In this document: positions 27,158-35,209 of the stretch, one piece after another
Position numbering within the stretch: position 1 is the stretch's first letter
How the letters are laid out: each line of letters begins with the position of its first letter
The notes under the pieces: generated by a model
What the model was told of the DNA's origin: nothing
Databases searched by the model: none
Seen by the model: only the letters and a program-made list of their open reading frames with translations
Position numbers and translations under genes: made by a program
Assembly: GCF_001307275.1 (NCBI RefSeq)
Contig: NZ_CP012831.1
Span: 6,750,501-6,814,500, forward strand
Direction: 5' to 3'
Source of the DNA: Pseudomonas fluorescens
Lineage (GTDB): Bacteria > Pseudomonadota > Gammaproteobacteria > Pseudomonadales > Pseudomonadaceae
Length of the DNA stretch: 64,000 nucleotides

Positions 27158-28837
27158 TTAGAACGTGGTCTTGACGGAGAAAGCCAGGTAATCCCGGTCC
27201 TTCAGCGACTGCTTGTAATTGAACTGGTTGGCGGCGTTGAGGCTGGTGTCCTCGGGACCGTAGAAGTGGGTGTAGGTCAGCCCCACGGTCACTTGGTCCA
27301 GGTAGGTGGCGGAGACGCCGATGTTCATGTCCCCTCCTCTGTCGGGGCCGAACCCGCTGATCACAGCCGACTTGCCCATGGGGAAATAGCTGATGCCCAG
27401 CGGCACGCTGATGTCCACGCCCGGGAAGAACTGGCGATAGGTGGGTGTGTACACCAACTTCAAGCCCAGGCCGTCATCGGTGGCGTTAGGGTCCAGGGCG
27501 GCGCGGTTCCTGGTCACGGCGAGCAGGCGGTTCCAGGCGATTTCCCCTAACAGGCTGGCTTCATTGGCGACGAAGGAAGGGCCCAGCGATGCCAGGACGT
27601 TGAGGTTGACGTGGGCCGTACGGCCGACGGCATAGAGGGCGTCATCGTTGTTGTCCGCCTCGACGCCCGGCAGGACGGTCTGGGCGTTGGACACCAGCGG
27701 CATGTTCCAGCGCATCGATGCCTCGCCGGCAAAGCTGTACTCGTCCACGGAGGTCGCGAAACTGGCGCCCAGGACACGGATATCTTCCGGGTAGACCCAG
27801 GAATATTCGCCGACTTGCCCGGTACTGAAGTTCGGCCCGGTGGCATTCGGTTTCAAATACAACGTCGGCGTTTTCTCGTGATATTGCAGCGCGTAGAGGC
27901 CGTAATCCATCGTCCCGGTGTTGTACTTGAGCTGCAGGCCGCCCTGGCCGGAACTCCTGGCTTTCTTGTCCTTGCCATGGAAAAACGCGGCCGGGCTGTT
28001 GGCATTACCGCCAAGAAAATCCGGAAACGGCCCGCCAGTGATCAGCCGTTCATTGCCGTCGCCGATGGTATCGCTGGTGGAGAAGTAGCTGCCGGCGCCC
28101 GGCAAGCGAGTGGCTTCCCACTCCAACTGGTAGAAGGCCCCCAATGACACGTCATCGGTCAGTTGGTAGGCGGTCGAGAGCTGGTTGACCGGCCGGGTGA
28201 TTTCCTTGAATTGGGTGTTGGGCACCGATTGCGCCTTGACCACGTCCACCGGCGCCATGGCCCCGGCAATGCCGTTGCCGCCGAAGAACAGGCTCTCGCC
28301 CCAGATCAGGCCATGGCGCCCCGCGCGAACCGACAAGGTACGGTCGGCCAGCTCACCGTTCCAGTAGACAAAGGCATCCAGCAGTTCACCGTCACCGCCG
28401 TGCAACTGGCGGGTGTCGCTGGTGAATTCGTCGAAGCCCACCGAGCGCTGGTTGGCACTGGCCGCATCGTTGTTGTCGTTACGGTCCTGGTAGACGGTGT
28501 CGTACCAGGCCGCACCGCTGAGACGGGCCCCGAAGTTGTGAAAACCGATATCCAGTTCGGAAAGAATATCCAGGCGATTGGAGATCAGCCCCTTGCCGAA
28601 GTTGTGATCGCCGTCATTCTGGTTCAGCGCCGTCTGGCCCTCGCTGAGTTTGCTGCTGGGGTCCTTCAGGCGCCAGGCGGCGCTGTACTTCAGCGTGTTG
28701 TCCCAGCGCAAGCTGAGATCGGGATTGCCGGTATCGATCTGAAAAGCCTGGGCAGCCGAGGCGCCAAGCCCCAGGCTGGCCGCAAGGGTCAGGGTGAAGG
28801 GGACGCGCCGTGACGCAGCGATCTTGCGAGTAGCCAT
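27158..28837 (-). CDS. DUF1302 family outer-membrane protein
   Basis: The protein has 559 residues with a signal peptide ending AAQA. The mature chain begins with FQIDTGNPDLSLRWDNTLKY, the typical DUF1302 opening, and ends in an aromatic (TTF), as outer-membrane barrels do. Alternating hydrophobic strands throughout support a beta-barrel. It is the promoter-proximal gene of the envelope module. The leader has a near-perfect A-rich tract beside GAGGG, so strong Hfq/Crc control is likely. Confidence 0.88.
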   Translation of the reverse strand: MATRKIAASRRVPFTLTLAASLGLGASAAQAFQIDTGNPDLSLRWDNTLKYSAAWRLKDPSSKLSEGQTALNQNDGDHNFGKGLISNRLDILSELDIGFHNFGARLSGAAWYDTVYQDRNDNNDAASANQRSVGFDEFTSDTRQLHGGDGELLDAFVYWNGELADRTLSVRAGRHGLIWGESLFFGGNGIAGAMAPVDVVKAQSVPNTQFKEITRPVNQLSTAYQLTDDVSLGAFYQLEWEATRLPGAGSYFSTSDTIGDGNERLITGGPFPDFLGGNANSPAAFFHGKDKKARSSGQGGLQLKYNTGTMDYGLYALQYHEKTPTLYLKPNATGPNFSTGQVGEYSWVYPEDIRVLGASFATSVDEYSFAGEASMRWNMPLVSNAQTVLPGVEADNNDDALYAVGRTAHVNLNVLASLGPSFVANEASLLGEIAWNRLLAVTRNRAALDPNATDDGLGLKLVYTPTYRQFFPGVDISVPLGISYFPMGKSAVISGFGPDRGGDMNIGVSATYLDQVTVGLTYTHFYGPEDTSLNAANQFNYKQSLKDRDYLAFSVKTTF

Positions 28838-28846
28838 CGAAGTAAC

Positions 28847-28865
28847 CCTCTTTATTGTTGTTGTA
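28847..28865 (-). promoter_or_regulatory. A-rich Hfq/Crc-type tract before the DUF1302 gene
   Basis: ACAACAACAATAAAGAGGG on the minus strand: four consecutive AAn-type units running into the Shine-Dalgarno sequence, the best example in the window. Confidence 0.68.
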
Positions 28866-28966
28866 TGTCAGCTCTTCTGGTGAAACAGCGCCCGCAGTCC
28901 AACCGGGCCAAGCCTGTACAGGCATGAAGCATCCATGGGAGAGCGAATTCAGTTTTTGCCGGTGCC

Positions 28967-30091
28967 TCAGATGGGCGCCGCCGTGACGTCGAGCATCCGC
29001 CTGACCAGACCGATCCGGTCGAAGCTGCTGTCGTGGGCCATTTCCTTGTCACCGGCCAGCACCGAGCTGTCGCTGATGAATTTGCAGCGCTCATAACGGC
29101 GCGCCATAAAGCGTTCGAGCTGCTGTGCGACGCTGCCGCCGGCGACCAACTCTTCGCCAAGCACGACGGCATCCTCAATGGCCATGCCGGCGCCCTGGCC
29201 CAAGTGCGGCGTCGTGGCGTGCACCGCATCGCCAATCAACACGACACGGCCGCGGAACCAGGGCTCGCTGACGAACACCACCTCCAGCGGCTTGTAGACG
29301 ACTCGGTCGCTGTCGATTATTTGCTCGCGCAGTTCGCCGACCAGCCCGGTGAAACCACTCAGGCGCTGGCGCATCTGGGTCGCCAGCGTGGCGGCCTCCA
29401 TCCTGGGGTTGGCAGGCTCATGGGAGGTCACGAACAGGTACATCTGGTCGCGGCCCAGCGGTACCAGCCCGGCATTGCCGGCGGCTCCCTGGAAGGTGGC
29501 CAGATGATCGATTCCGGCGGCGCGTGGAAAGTTGTAGCGCCACACCGCCTGGCCGGTGAAACGCGGCGAGTACTGCTCGCCGAACAGCAAGCCGCGCATC
29601 TGGGAGTACAGCCCGTCGGCGCCTACGACCAGGTCGTAGCGACCACGACGGGTATCGGTGAATAGCACATCAACGCCCTCGCCCACCTGCTCCAGCGATT
29701 CGACGCTCAGGCCCAGACGAACCGAGACGCCAAGGGCAGCCACGGTTTCGCTGAGGACTTGATGCAGGGCCAGGCGCGAGATGCCGACGTTGGCTGGATA
29801 CTCGGGGCCCGCCAGGCGCTGGCCGGGGATTCGCGCCAGCTGTTCACCGGCGGTGGTATTGATGGTCACATCCTCGAACGCGTAGGCGGCATCCAGGTAG
29901 CCGTCCAGCACACCCAACTTGGCCATCTCACGGACGACATTACTCTGCTGGATGATGCCAACGCCGTAGACTGTCCACTGCGTCTTGAGCTCGACAAGAT
30001 CGACTTCGATGCCCTGGCGACGCAGAGCGATTGCGGCGCATAGACCACCGATACCACCACCGACGATAAGCACTTTTTTCACTGCGTTCAT
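28967..30091 (-). CDS. FAD-dependent monooxygenase (aromatic hydroxylase group)
   Basis: ATG 30091 gives 374 residues; 47 additional upstream codons would run through the operator region and are rejected. Motifs: VGGGIGGLCAAIAL at the N-terminus, GADGLYSQMR, and GDAVHATTPHLGQGAG. These are the FAD and NAD(P)H motifs of class A hydroxylases such as 6-hydroxynicotinate or salicylate monooxygenase. It likely adds a hydroxyl to make an ortho- or para-diol for the ring-cleavage enzyme coded upstream. An operator-like sequence and an A-rich tract lie in front of it. Confidence 0.9.
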   Translation of the reverse strand: MNAVKKVLIVGGGIGGLCAAIALRRQGIEVDLVELKTQWTVYGVGIIQQSNVVREMAKLGVLDGYLDAAYAFEDVTINTTAGEQLARIPGQRLAGPEYPANVGISRLALHQVLSETVAALGVSVRLGLSVESLEQVGEGVDVLFTDTRRGRYDLVVGADGLYSQMRGLLFGEQYSPRFTGQAVWRYNFPRAAGIDHLATFQGAAGNAGLVPLGRDQMYLFVTSHEPANPRMEAATLATQMRQRLSGFTGLVGELREQIIDSDRVVYKPLEVVFVSEPWFRGRVVLIGDAVHATTPHLGQGAGMAIEDAVVLGEELVAGGSVAQQLERFMARRYERCKFISDSSVLAGDKEMAHDSSFDRIGLVRRMLDVTAAPI

Positions 30092-30093
30092 GC

Positions 30094-30119
30094 TCGTCTC
30101 ACTCTTATTCTTGTTATTC
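30094..30119 (-). promoter_or_regulatory. A-rich Hfq/Crc-type tract before the FAD monooxygenase
   Basis: AATAACAAGAATAAGAGTGA on the minus strand, just upstream of ATG 30091, fits the AAnAAnAA pattern twice. Confidence 0.62.
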
Positions 30120-30220
30120 ACGCAAGCGCTCCGCCGGAGCGATCCCAGGCTGCACTGCCGGCTGTTTCTGCACGCATTCGCTACCGCGTTGTGTTCACTT
30201 TCTCGGCAAAGCAGGCGTTT

Positions 30221-30264
30221 GACTAATCGCATGTAGGGATACGATGTATCAGCTACCGCGATAC
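30221..30264. promoter_or_regulatory. Operator-like sequence, site A
   Basis: Three blocks: GACTAATCGC (30221), the perfect palindrome GATACGATGTATC (30238-30250) and GCGATAC (30258). The same three blocks recur at 31739 with identical spacing. It lies 130 bases before the monooxygenase ATG at 30091, in the gap after the ferredoxin gene. A binding site for the NahR-type LysR protein at 31912 is inferred. Confidence 0.6.
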
Positions 30265-30278
30265 GTTAGCTAAGGTGC

Positions 30279-30641
30279 TCACGCCTCCAATTGACCGGCT
30301 TCGAGCACCAGCCAATCGGCCTCTGCATGCCATTGCAGCGCACTCAGGCTTTCCCCCAGACACGGCCCGTAGACACACAGGCCACTGTCCGGAAGGAAGC
30401 GGGCACCATGGGCGTAACAGACGATCTGGCGGCCATCGACGCTGAGAAAACGATCCTTGCGATACTCCAGCCGCACCTCCAGGTGCGGGCAGCTATTGCG
30501 ATAAACCCGCACCTCGCCGCCATGGCGCAGGGCGAACACACTGTCCTTCCCCGTGCCCAGGGGATCGAACCCGCGTGCGTGCCCTTCGACCAACTCATCC
30601 AGGCGACAGAGAACATGAGTGTCGTGACTCATGGACGACAT
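30279..30641 (-). CDS. Rieske-type 2Fe-2S ferredoxin-like protein
   Basis: About 120 residues with one Rieske centre: C-P-H in NSCPHLEV and C-Y-A-H in VCYAHGARF, followed by PDSGLCVYGP. Free-standing Rieske ferredoxins either feed electrons to oxygenases or reactivate extradiol dioxygenases whose iron has been oxidised. The gene overlaps or touches the VOC dioxygenase gene upstream, which favours the reactivation role (XylT-like in function, though XylT itself is of plant type). Start candidates are ATG 30641, ATG 30632 and GTG 30647; none has a strong ribosome-binding site, so coupling is likely. Confidence 0.85.
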   Translation of the reverse strand: MSSMSHDTHVLCRLDELVEGHARGFDPLGTGKDSVFALRHGGEVRVYRNSCPHLEVRLEYRKDRFLSVDGRQIVCYAHGARFLPDSGLCVYGPCLGESLSALQWHAEADWLVLEAGQLEA

Positions 30642-30647
30642 CCGCAC

Positions 30648-31586
30648 TCAGGCCTGCTTGGGCGGCGGGCCGCTCGGGAACCATTTTTCCCGGGAGGTGA
30701 ACAGGAACAACTGCGAGTTGTCCGCCGACAACGGCGCCTGGCGCGCTTGCCAGGCGTCATCGTGCTTGTCCATGTCTGCGTCGTATTCGATGTGGCAGCC
30801 CAACGGACTGTTGAAGTACCAGAACCAGTTGGAGCCAAAGAGGTGCCGCCCCGGCCCCCAGAAGCTGGTCCAGCCTTGTTGCTCGAAGCGACGCCCGGCC
30901 AACAGCACCTCCGTGCCGCTGCCCATGTGAAAGGTGAAGTGCTCGCAACCCTTCATGTGCGGTGGCGTCTGGATCATGAACAGGCAGTGATGATCATCGG
31001 AACCGGCCGGGCGCATGAACGGACCGGCACCGACAAAGGTGTCGGTGGTCACGAAGCCCAGGCGCTTGTAAAAAGCTTCGGCCTTGGCCGCATCCGGCAC
31101 GAAGTACACCACGTGGGACAGCGTCCGCGGCAAGGCCTGCATATCAGGGTTGATACCCGGCTGGTTGACCGGTCGCTGGGGGGCATGGCCGGGGGCATTG
31201 GTCAGGTCGGCTGGTGCGCTGTAGGGACGCCGCACACTGATCTGGAACCCAATGGCAAACCCCATATCGTCCACGCTGTGCACGGAGCCATCGGCACCGC
31301 GGGTCACCAGGCGATCGTGCCCCAACTCATCGGCGATGGCCTCGAGATCAGCCACGCTTGCCACGCCATAAACGGTTTCACGAATCGAGGGGGCAGGCCC
31401 GATGGCTGCCGGCAGACGGGCGTCGTCAGCACGACGGATGATCACCGCCGTACCGTCGAGCGCTTCAAAACGTCCGCCCTCGCTGTCGACATCGACAGGA
31501 TGCAGGCCATAGTCACGCAGGCAATGGGTACAGGCTTGAATGTCGTCGACGCCAAAAATCAAGGCATCAAGGCCAATGATGTTCAT
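30648..31586 (-). CDS. VOC-superfamily extradiol ring-cleavage dioxygenase-like protein
   Basis: The 312-residue protein has two VOC modules, the second carrying an intact 2-His-1-Glu metal site: H158 (TLSHVVYF), H216 (GCEHFTFH) and E267 (CHIEYDAD). This arrangement matches type I extradiol dioxygenases such as catechol 2,3-dioxygenase and BphC. It should cleave a catechol-like ring next to its hydroxyls. It is first in the minus-strand run and is separated by a shared regulatory gap from a LysR gene. The second His could alternatively be H220. Confidence 0.87.
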   Translation of the reverse strand: MNIIGLDALIFGVDDIQACTHCLRDYGLHPVDVDSEGGRFEALDGTAVIIRRADDARLPAAIGPAPSIRETVYGVASVADLEAIADELGHDRLVTRGADGSVHSVDDMGFAIGFQISVRRPYSAPADLTNAPGHAPQRPVNQPGINPDMQALPRTLSHVVYFVPDAAKAEAFYKRLGFVTTDTFVGAGPFMRPAGSDDHHCLFMIQTPPHMKGCEHFTFHMGSGTEVLLAGRRFEQQGWTSFWGPGRHLFGSNWFWYFNSPLGCHIEYDADMDKHDDAWQARQAPLSADNSQLFLFTSREKWFPSGPPPKQA

Positions 31587-31597
31587 TGAGTTACCAC

Positions 31598-31613
31598 TCC
31601 ATTGTAATTATTC
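31598..31613 (-). promoter_or_regulatory. Weak A-rich tract before the VOC dioxygenase
   Basis: AATAATTACAATGGAG on the minus strand adjoins the ribosome-binding site of the gene at 31586. It is a poorer match to AAnAAnAA than the others. Confidence 0.4.
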
Positions 31614-31738
31614 AGCGCAGGCCGGCACCCCGCTTACGGGAGCCGTGCCAGGCGCAGCGCTGCCGAGGCTGGTCTTGGAGTCGATCAAGCGTCACGCCAA
31701 CCGACTGTGGGCCGATACTGAAGGGGTACAAACCCACT

Positions 31739-31782
31739 GACTAATCGCTTGTCAGGATGCGACCTATCGGCAAATGCGATAC
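31739..31782. promoter_or_regulatory. Operator-like sequence, site B, in the LysR/VOC divergent gap
   Basis: GACTAATCGC (31739), GATGCGACCTATC (31757 on) and GCGATAC (31776) repeat site A with the same offsets of about 17 and 37 bases. It sits 130 bases before the LysR start and 153 before the dioxygenase start, the usual place for LysR auto- and target regulation. The remaining 325-base gap holds no gene. Confidence 0.62.
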
Positions 31783-31911
31783 CTGGCTGCACAGCGCAAA
31801 GGGTCTGGAAAATCGAACAGGCATCGTTCGATTCACCCACGCTCGGGACTTGACGCCGCGATAGGAAGGCCGGAAGGTATTTACAAAATAAATACAAGAA
31901 TCGAGACCGCC

Positions 31912-32823
31912 ATGCGCTTTAACCACCTGGATCTCAATCTCCTGGTGGCGCTGGATGTGCTACTGGAAGAGCAGAACATCACCCGCGCCGCCGAACGCCT
32001 GCACATGACCCAATCCGCCACCAGCGGCGTGCTGGGCAGGCTGCGCCTCTACTTCGAAGACGAACTGCTGGCACAGGTCGGGCGCAAGATGCAGCCCACG
32101 CCCTACGCCCGCGAACTGGCGGCACCCGTGCGCCAGGTGCTGCTGACGATCCAGTCCTCGATCACCGCCAAACCGGTGTTCGACCCCGCCACCAGCAAGC
32201 GTCATTTTCGCCTGATCACTTCGGACTATCTGATCAGCGTCCTGTTTGCCCGGGTGATCCAGAAGATCTCCCTGGAAGCCCCGCACATCACCTTCGAACT
32301 GCTCGGCCCCGGCGACACGTCCACCGAAATGCTGATGCGCGGCGAGGCCGACATGATGATCGTGCCTGAGCGCTATCTCATCGAAGGCCATCCATCGCAG
32401 CTGCTATTCGAAGAAGAGCACGTTTGCGTGGTGTGGGACGGCAACACCCAAGTGGGCGACAGCATCACCCTCGATCAATACATCGAGATGGGCCATGTCT
32501 CCGTGATTTTTGGCCGCAACCGGCAGTTGAGCGTCGAAGAATGGCTGATGAGCCAGTACGGTTTCACCCGTCGCATGGAAGTGGTGACCCACGACTTCAA
32601 CACCCTCCCGCAGTTGATCGTCGGCACTCAACGCGTCGCCACCATGCTCCAGCGCATGGCCAGGCTCTACGCCAACTACCTGCCGCTGCGCATCCTGCAA
32701 CCACCGGTGAAAATCCCGGTGATGCGTGAGTTCATGCTCTGGCACCGGACCATGGAGGGGGATCCGATGCACCGTTGGCTGCGGGCGAAAATCAGTCAGA
32801 TCATCAACGAGCTGGAGCAGTAG
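31912..32823 (+). CDS. LysR-family regulator of the NahR/NodD/LinR branch
   Basis: The start at 31912 (MRFNHLDLNLLVALDVLLEE) gives 303 residues; the opening is characteristic of the NahR/NodD branch, as is ITRAAERLHMTQSATSGVL. Members activate aromatic-degradation genes in response to an aromatic inducer. A longer reading from 31774 crosses the operator and is rejected. It is divergent from the VOC dioxygenase and convergent with the chemoreceptor gene. I infer that it governs the promoters at 30.2, 31.7 and 34.9 kb, which share the operator-like sequence. Confidence 0.9.
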   Translation: MRFNHLDLNLLVALDVLLEEQNITRAAERLHMTQSATSGVLGRLRLYFEDELLAQVGRKMQPTPYARELAAPVRQVLLTIQSSITAKPVFDPATSKRHFRLITSDYLISVLFARVIQKISLEAPHITFELLGPGDTSTEMLMRGEADMMIVPERYLIEGHPSQLLFEEEHVCVVWDGNTQVGDSITLDQYIEMGHVSVIFGRNRQLSVEEWLMSQYGFTRRMEVVTHDFNTLPQLIVGTQRVATMLQRMARLYANYLPLRILQPPVKIPVMREFMLWHRTMEGDPMHRWLRAKISQIINELEQ

Positions 32824-32847
32824 TTGCTGCCGTAGCCTGGAGACGAG

Positions 32848-34779
32848 TCAGGTACGGAAGTGCCCGACGGCCGTCTTGAGCTCGCCGCCAACCCGTTGCA
32901 AGTCGTTCGTTGAGACTTGCAGTTGCAGGCTTTCCCTGGCGCTACCCTCCGCCACTTCGCGCACCCGCGTCATGCTCTGGCTGACTTGCTCGGCCACCAC
33001 GCTCTGCTGCTCGGCGGCCGCGGCGATCTGCTGGTTCATCTGCTCGATGCGGGACACCGCCCGGGTGATCCGCGCCAGCGCCTGGGAAGCTTGCGCGGCA
33101 AGCACTACCGTTTCATCGCTTAGCGCATGACTGCCTTGCAAGCGCTCGGCGGCCTGTTGGGCCACACCGCTCAAACGAACGATCAACCCTTCGATTTCCG
33201 TGGTCGAACGCTGAGTGCGCCGTGCCAGGCCACGCACCTCATCGGCAACCACCGCGAAGCCACGCCCCTGCTCGCCCGCCCGCGCGGCCTCGATGGCGGC
33301 ATTCAGCGCCAGCAGGTTGGTCTGCTCGGCCACCGCCTTGATGACATCGAGCACGCCACCAATCGCCGCGCTCTCCACCAGCAGGTTGCGCATGGCTTGC
33401 GCGCAGCCACTCATTTCCCTGGCCAGATGGTCGATCTTGCCACCCGCCTGGCGCACCAACTCATCGCCCTCGCGCGCTTGTTGATCGGCATGCGCCACCG
33501 CTTCGCTGGCCTCACCCGCGTTGCGGGCGACCTCCTGCGCCGTGGCGGCCATCTGTTGCATCGCGGTGGCGGCCAACTCGGTTTCCTGGCGTTGGTGTTC
33601 GACACCGCGACTGTTGCTCAGGGTCACTTCAGCCAGGCTGCCGGCCATGCCGTTGAGCGAGCCGACACCAAGGTCGATGCGCCCGACCAATCCACGCAGG
33701 CTGCCCAGCATGCTGCCCACGGTGCCCAACAGTTGGCCCAGCTCATCTCGACGACCACTGCCTGACGGCGGATCACTCAAGTCCCCCGCAGCCACGCGTT
33801 GGACCAACTGCACGGCCTGGCGCAGTGGCTGCACAATCAACTGGCGAATCAGCAGACTGGCACCCATGCCCAAGGCCAGTGCCAAAACAGTGATCAACCC
33901 CAAGTGGCGATCGGCATCGCGGTTATCGTCCAGCACCGCCTGCCTTTGCTGTTCATCGGCCTCGGCCAGCAACCTGCTCACCTGGTCGGTCTGTGCGTTC
34001 ATCGCCGCGCTGCTTTGCGCGCTTTGCTTGCGGCTGTCGACGAACTCGACGAAGGCCTTGCGATAGTCGCCCAAGGCCCTGCTCGCCTCCTGCAGCGACT
34101 CACTTTGCTGCTCGCCAAGATCCAGCGCCTGCATGGCGGCGAGCAGGTCACTCATGCTCATTTCCCAGTCGCTGCGGTAACGCTCCTCGCCATCGAGCGA
34201 GTAGTACAGCTCGCTGTCACGCAGCTTGGCGAGCTTGTCCCGCAACGCGACCGTCTGTTCGAGCAACACCATCTGCTCGCTGCTCGGTGGCGCCCCCTGC
34301 CCCAACCGAGTGTTAAGCGCATCCAGTTGGTCGAGAAACAGCAGGGTAAAACTGTCACCAGCGGTCTGCGCCAGTGCCTGCATGCGCAATCGCGCTTCGC
34401 GAGCCCGGCGCAACGAATCGGCATAGCCGAGGAACTGCTCCAGATAGGCGCTGACGGCCGTGCGTACGCTGGCGCGCGCTGCGCTGTTGGCCGGATCATC
34501 ATCGAGTTGTTGATTCAGTTTGCCGATCGTCTCGCGGACCTGGTCCAGGCGCTGCGGAGCGAGATCCAGGGCAAATGCCTTCTCGGCGATACGCGCACGC
34601 AGGATCAGTGCCTGGATCGATGACTCCTGACGCGATTGCTCACCGCGCTGCTGCAGCACACCCAGGGAACGAAAAGCCGTGAGCGCTACCCCCAGAGTCA
34701 CCAGCAGCACCAGGCCGAACCCCAGCGACAGCTTGGCCCCCACCGACAGATTCGCGAGCACGCGATTCAGTACGAGCAT
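32848..34779 (-). CDS. Methyl-accepting chemotaxis protein with HBM-type sensor domain
   Basis: ATG 34779 with GAGGAGTCGGGC gives 643 residues. Order: TM1 (about 10-32), an all-helical periplasmic domain of about 250 residues, TM2 (LGLITVLALALGMGASLLI), a HAMP domain, and the signalling domain with the conserved hairpin tip EQTNLLALNAAIEAARAGEQGRGFAVVADEVRGL (quoted here only by its landmarks EQTNLLALN and GFAVVADEVR). The long helical sensor fits the helical-bimodular type of McpS, which binds organic acids. Its place beside the catabolic island suggests taxis toward the substrate or a breakdown product. No C-terminal CheR-binding pentapeptide is seen. Confidence 0.88.
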   Translation of the reverse strand: MLVLNRVLANLSVGAKLSLGFGLVLLVTLGVALTAFRSLGVLQQRGEQSRQESSIQALILRARIAEKAFALDLAPQRLDQVRETIGKLNQQLDDDPANSAARASVRTAVSAYLEQFLGYADSLRRAREARLRMQALAQTAGDSFTLLFLDQLDALNTRLGQGAPPSSEQMVLLEQTVALRDKLAKLRDSELYYSLDGEERYRSDWEMSMSDLLAAMQALDLGEQQSESLQEASRALGDYRKAFVEFVDSRKQSAQSSAAMNAQTDQVSRLLAEADEQQRQAVLDDNRDADRHLGLITVLALALGMGASLLIRQLIVQPLRQAVQLVQRVAAGDLSDPPSGSGRRDELGQLLGTVGSMLGSLRGLVGRIDLGVGSLNGMAGSLAEVTLSNSRGVEHQRQETELAATAMQQMAATAQEVARNAGEASEAVAHADQQAREGDELVRQAGGKIDHLAREMSGCAQAMRNLLVESAAIGGVLDVIKAVAEQTNLLALNAAIEAARAGEQGRGFAVVADEVRGLARRTQRSTTEIEGLIVRLSGVAQQAAERLQGSHALSDETVVLAAQASQALARITRAVSRIEQMNQQIAAAAEQQSVVAEQVSQSMTRVREVAEGSARESLQLQVSTNDLQRVGGELKTAVGHFRT

Positions 34780-34862
34780 GCCCGACTCCTCGCACGGTCG
34801 TGGAAAAACAGCCTGCCCTTGGCGCCCGGGCTGATCGTTGTGCCGCAATGGGACTCACTCAT
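34767..34862 (-). CDS. Candidate 31-residue leader peptide overlapping the chemoreceptor start
   Basis: ATG 34862 follows AAGGTATTGGCAG and the frame ends with TGA at 34767, 13 bases inside the chemoreceptor gene. The peptide begins MSESHCGTTISPGAKG and is basic toward its end. An excellent A-rich Hfq/Crc-type tract stands just upstream at 34871-34890. The architecture copies that of the 38-codon frame at 21935-22051. It may be a translated leader that couples Crc control to the chemoreceptor, or chance. Confidence 0.4.
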   Translation of the reverse strand: MSESHCGTTISPGAKGRLFFHDRARSRACSY

Positions 34863-34870
34863 CTGCCAAT

Positions 34871-34890
34871 ACCTTGTTCTTGTTGTTTTG
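34871..34890 (-). promoter_or_regulatory. A-rich Hfq/Crc-type tract upstream of the chemoreceptor
   Basis: CAAAACAACAAGAACAAGGT on the minus strand, four AAn-type units. It is about 90 bases before the chemoreceptor ATG but only 9 bases before the leader ATG. Confidence 0.6.
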
Positions 34891-34952
34891 TACGCCCGAG
34901 GCGCCAACCAACGGCGCGGTGCAGCGCCAACTCTAGTGAGTCGTCCCCCAAT

Positions 34953-34998
34953 GACACCAATCGCATCCTGCGTTATGAGCAATCGCAAAGTACGATGG
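34953..34998. promoter_or_regulatory. Operator-like sequence, site C (degenerate)
   Basis: AATCGC at 34959 is followed at the same offsets as in sites A and B by GTTATGAGCAATC (8 of 13 matching the site A palindrome) and ACGATGG (CGAT core kept). It lies in the 347-base gap between the leftward chemoreceptor leader and the rightward hydrolase, so it could control both. No gene is seen in the gap. Confidence 0.4.
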
Positions 34999-35209
34999 TA
35001 GGTATCCGGATTCGCGGCTTGATCGGAGAGGAAAAACCTCCTGGGTCGACGGCGCACATACGCTCTATCTCCGTTCGCAATACCTCCCATCCCGACTCGC
35101 GATTGGCCAAACAATGGTCCTCCCCTTAGCCTGCTTCGAACCGCCAGGGCTGGCGATCTCCGCCCGGACCTGGCCGCCTGCCTTTGCTTGCACAAGGACA
35201 ATCACCATC

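Noticed and set aside
28905..28930. Palindrome CCTGTACAGG and a 22-codon frame between the monooxygenase and DUF1302 genes
   Set aside because: Single short palindrome without a second copy, and no ribosome-binding site for the frame.
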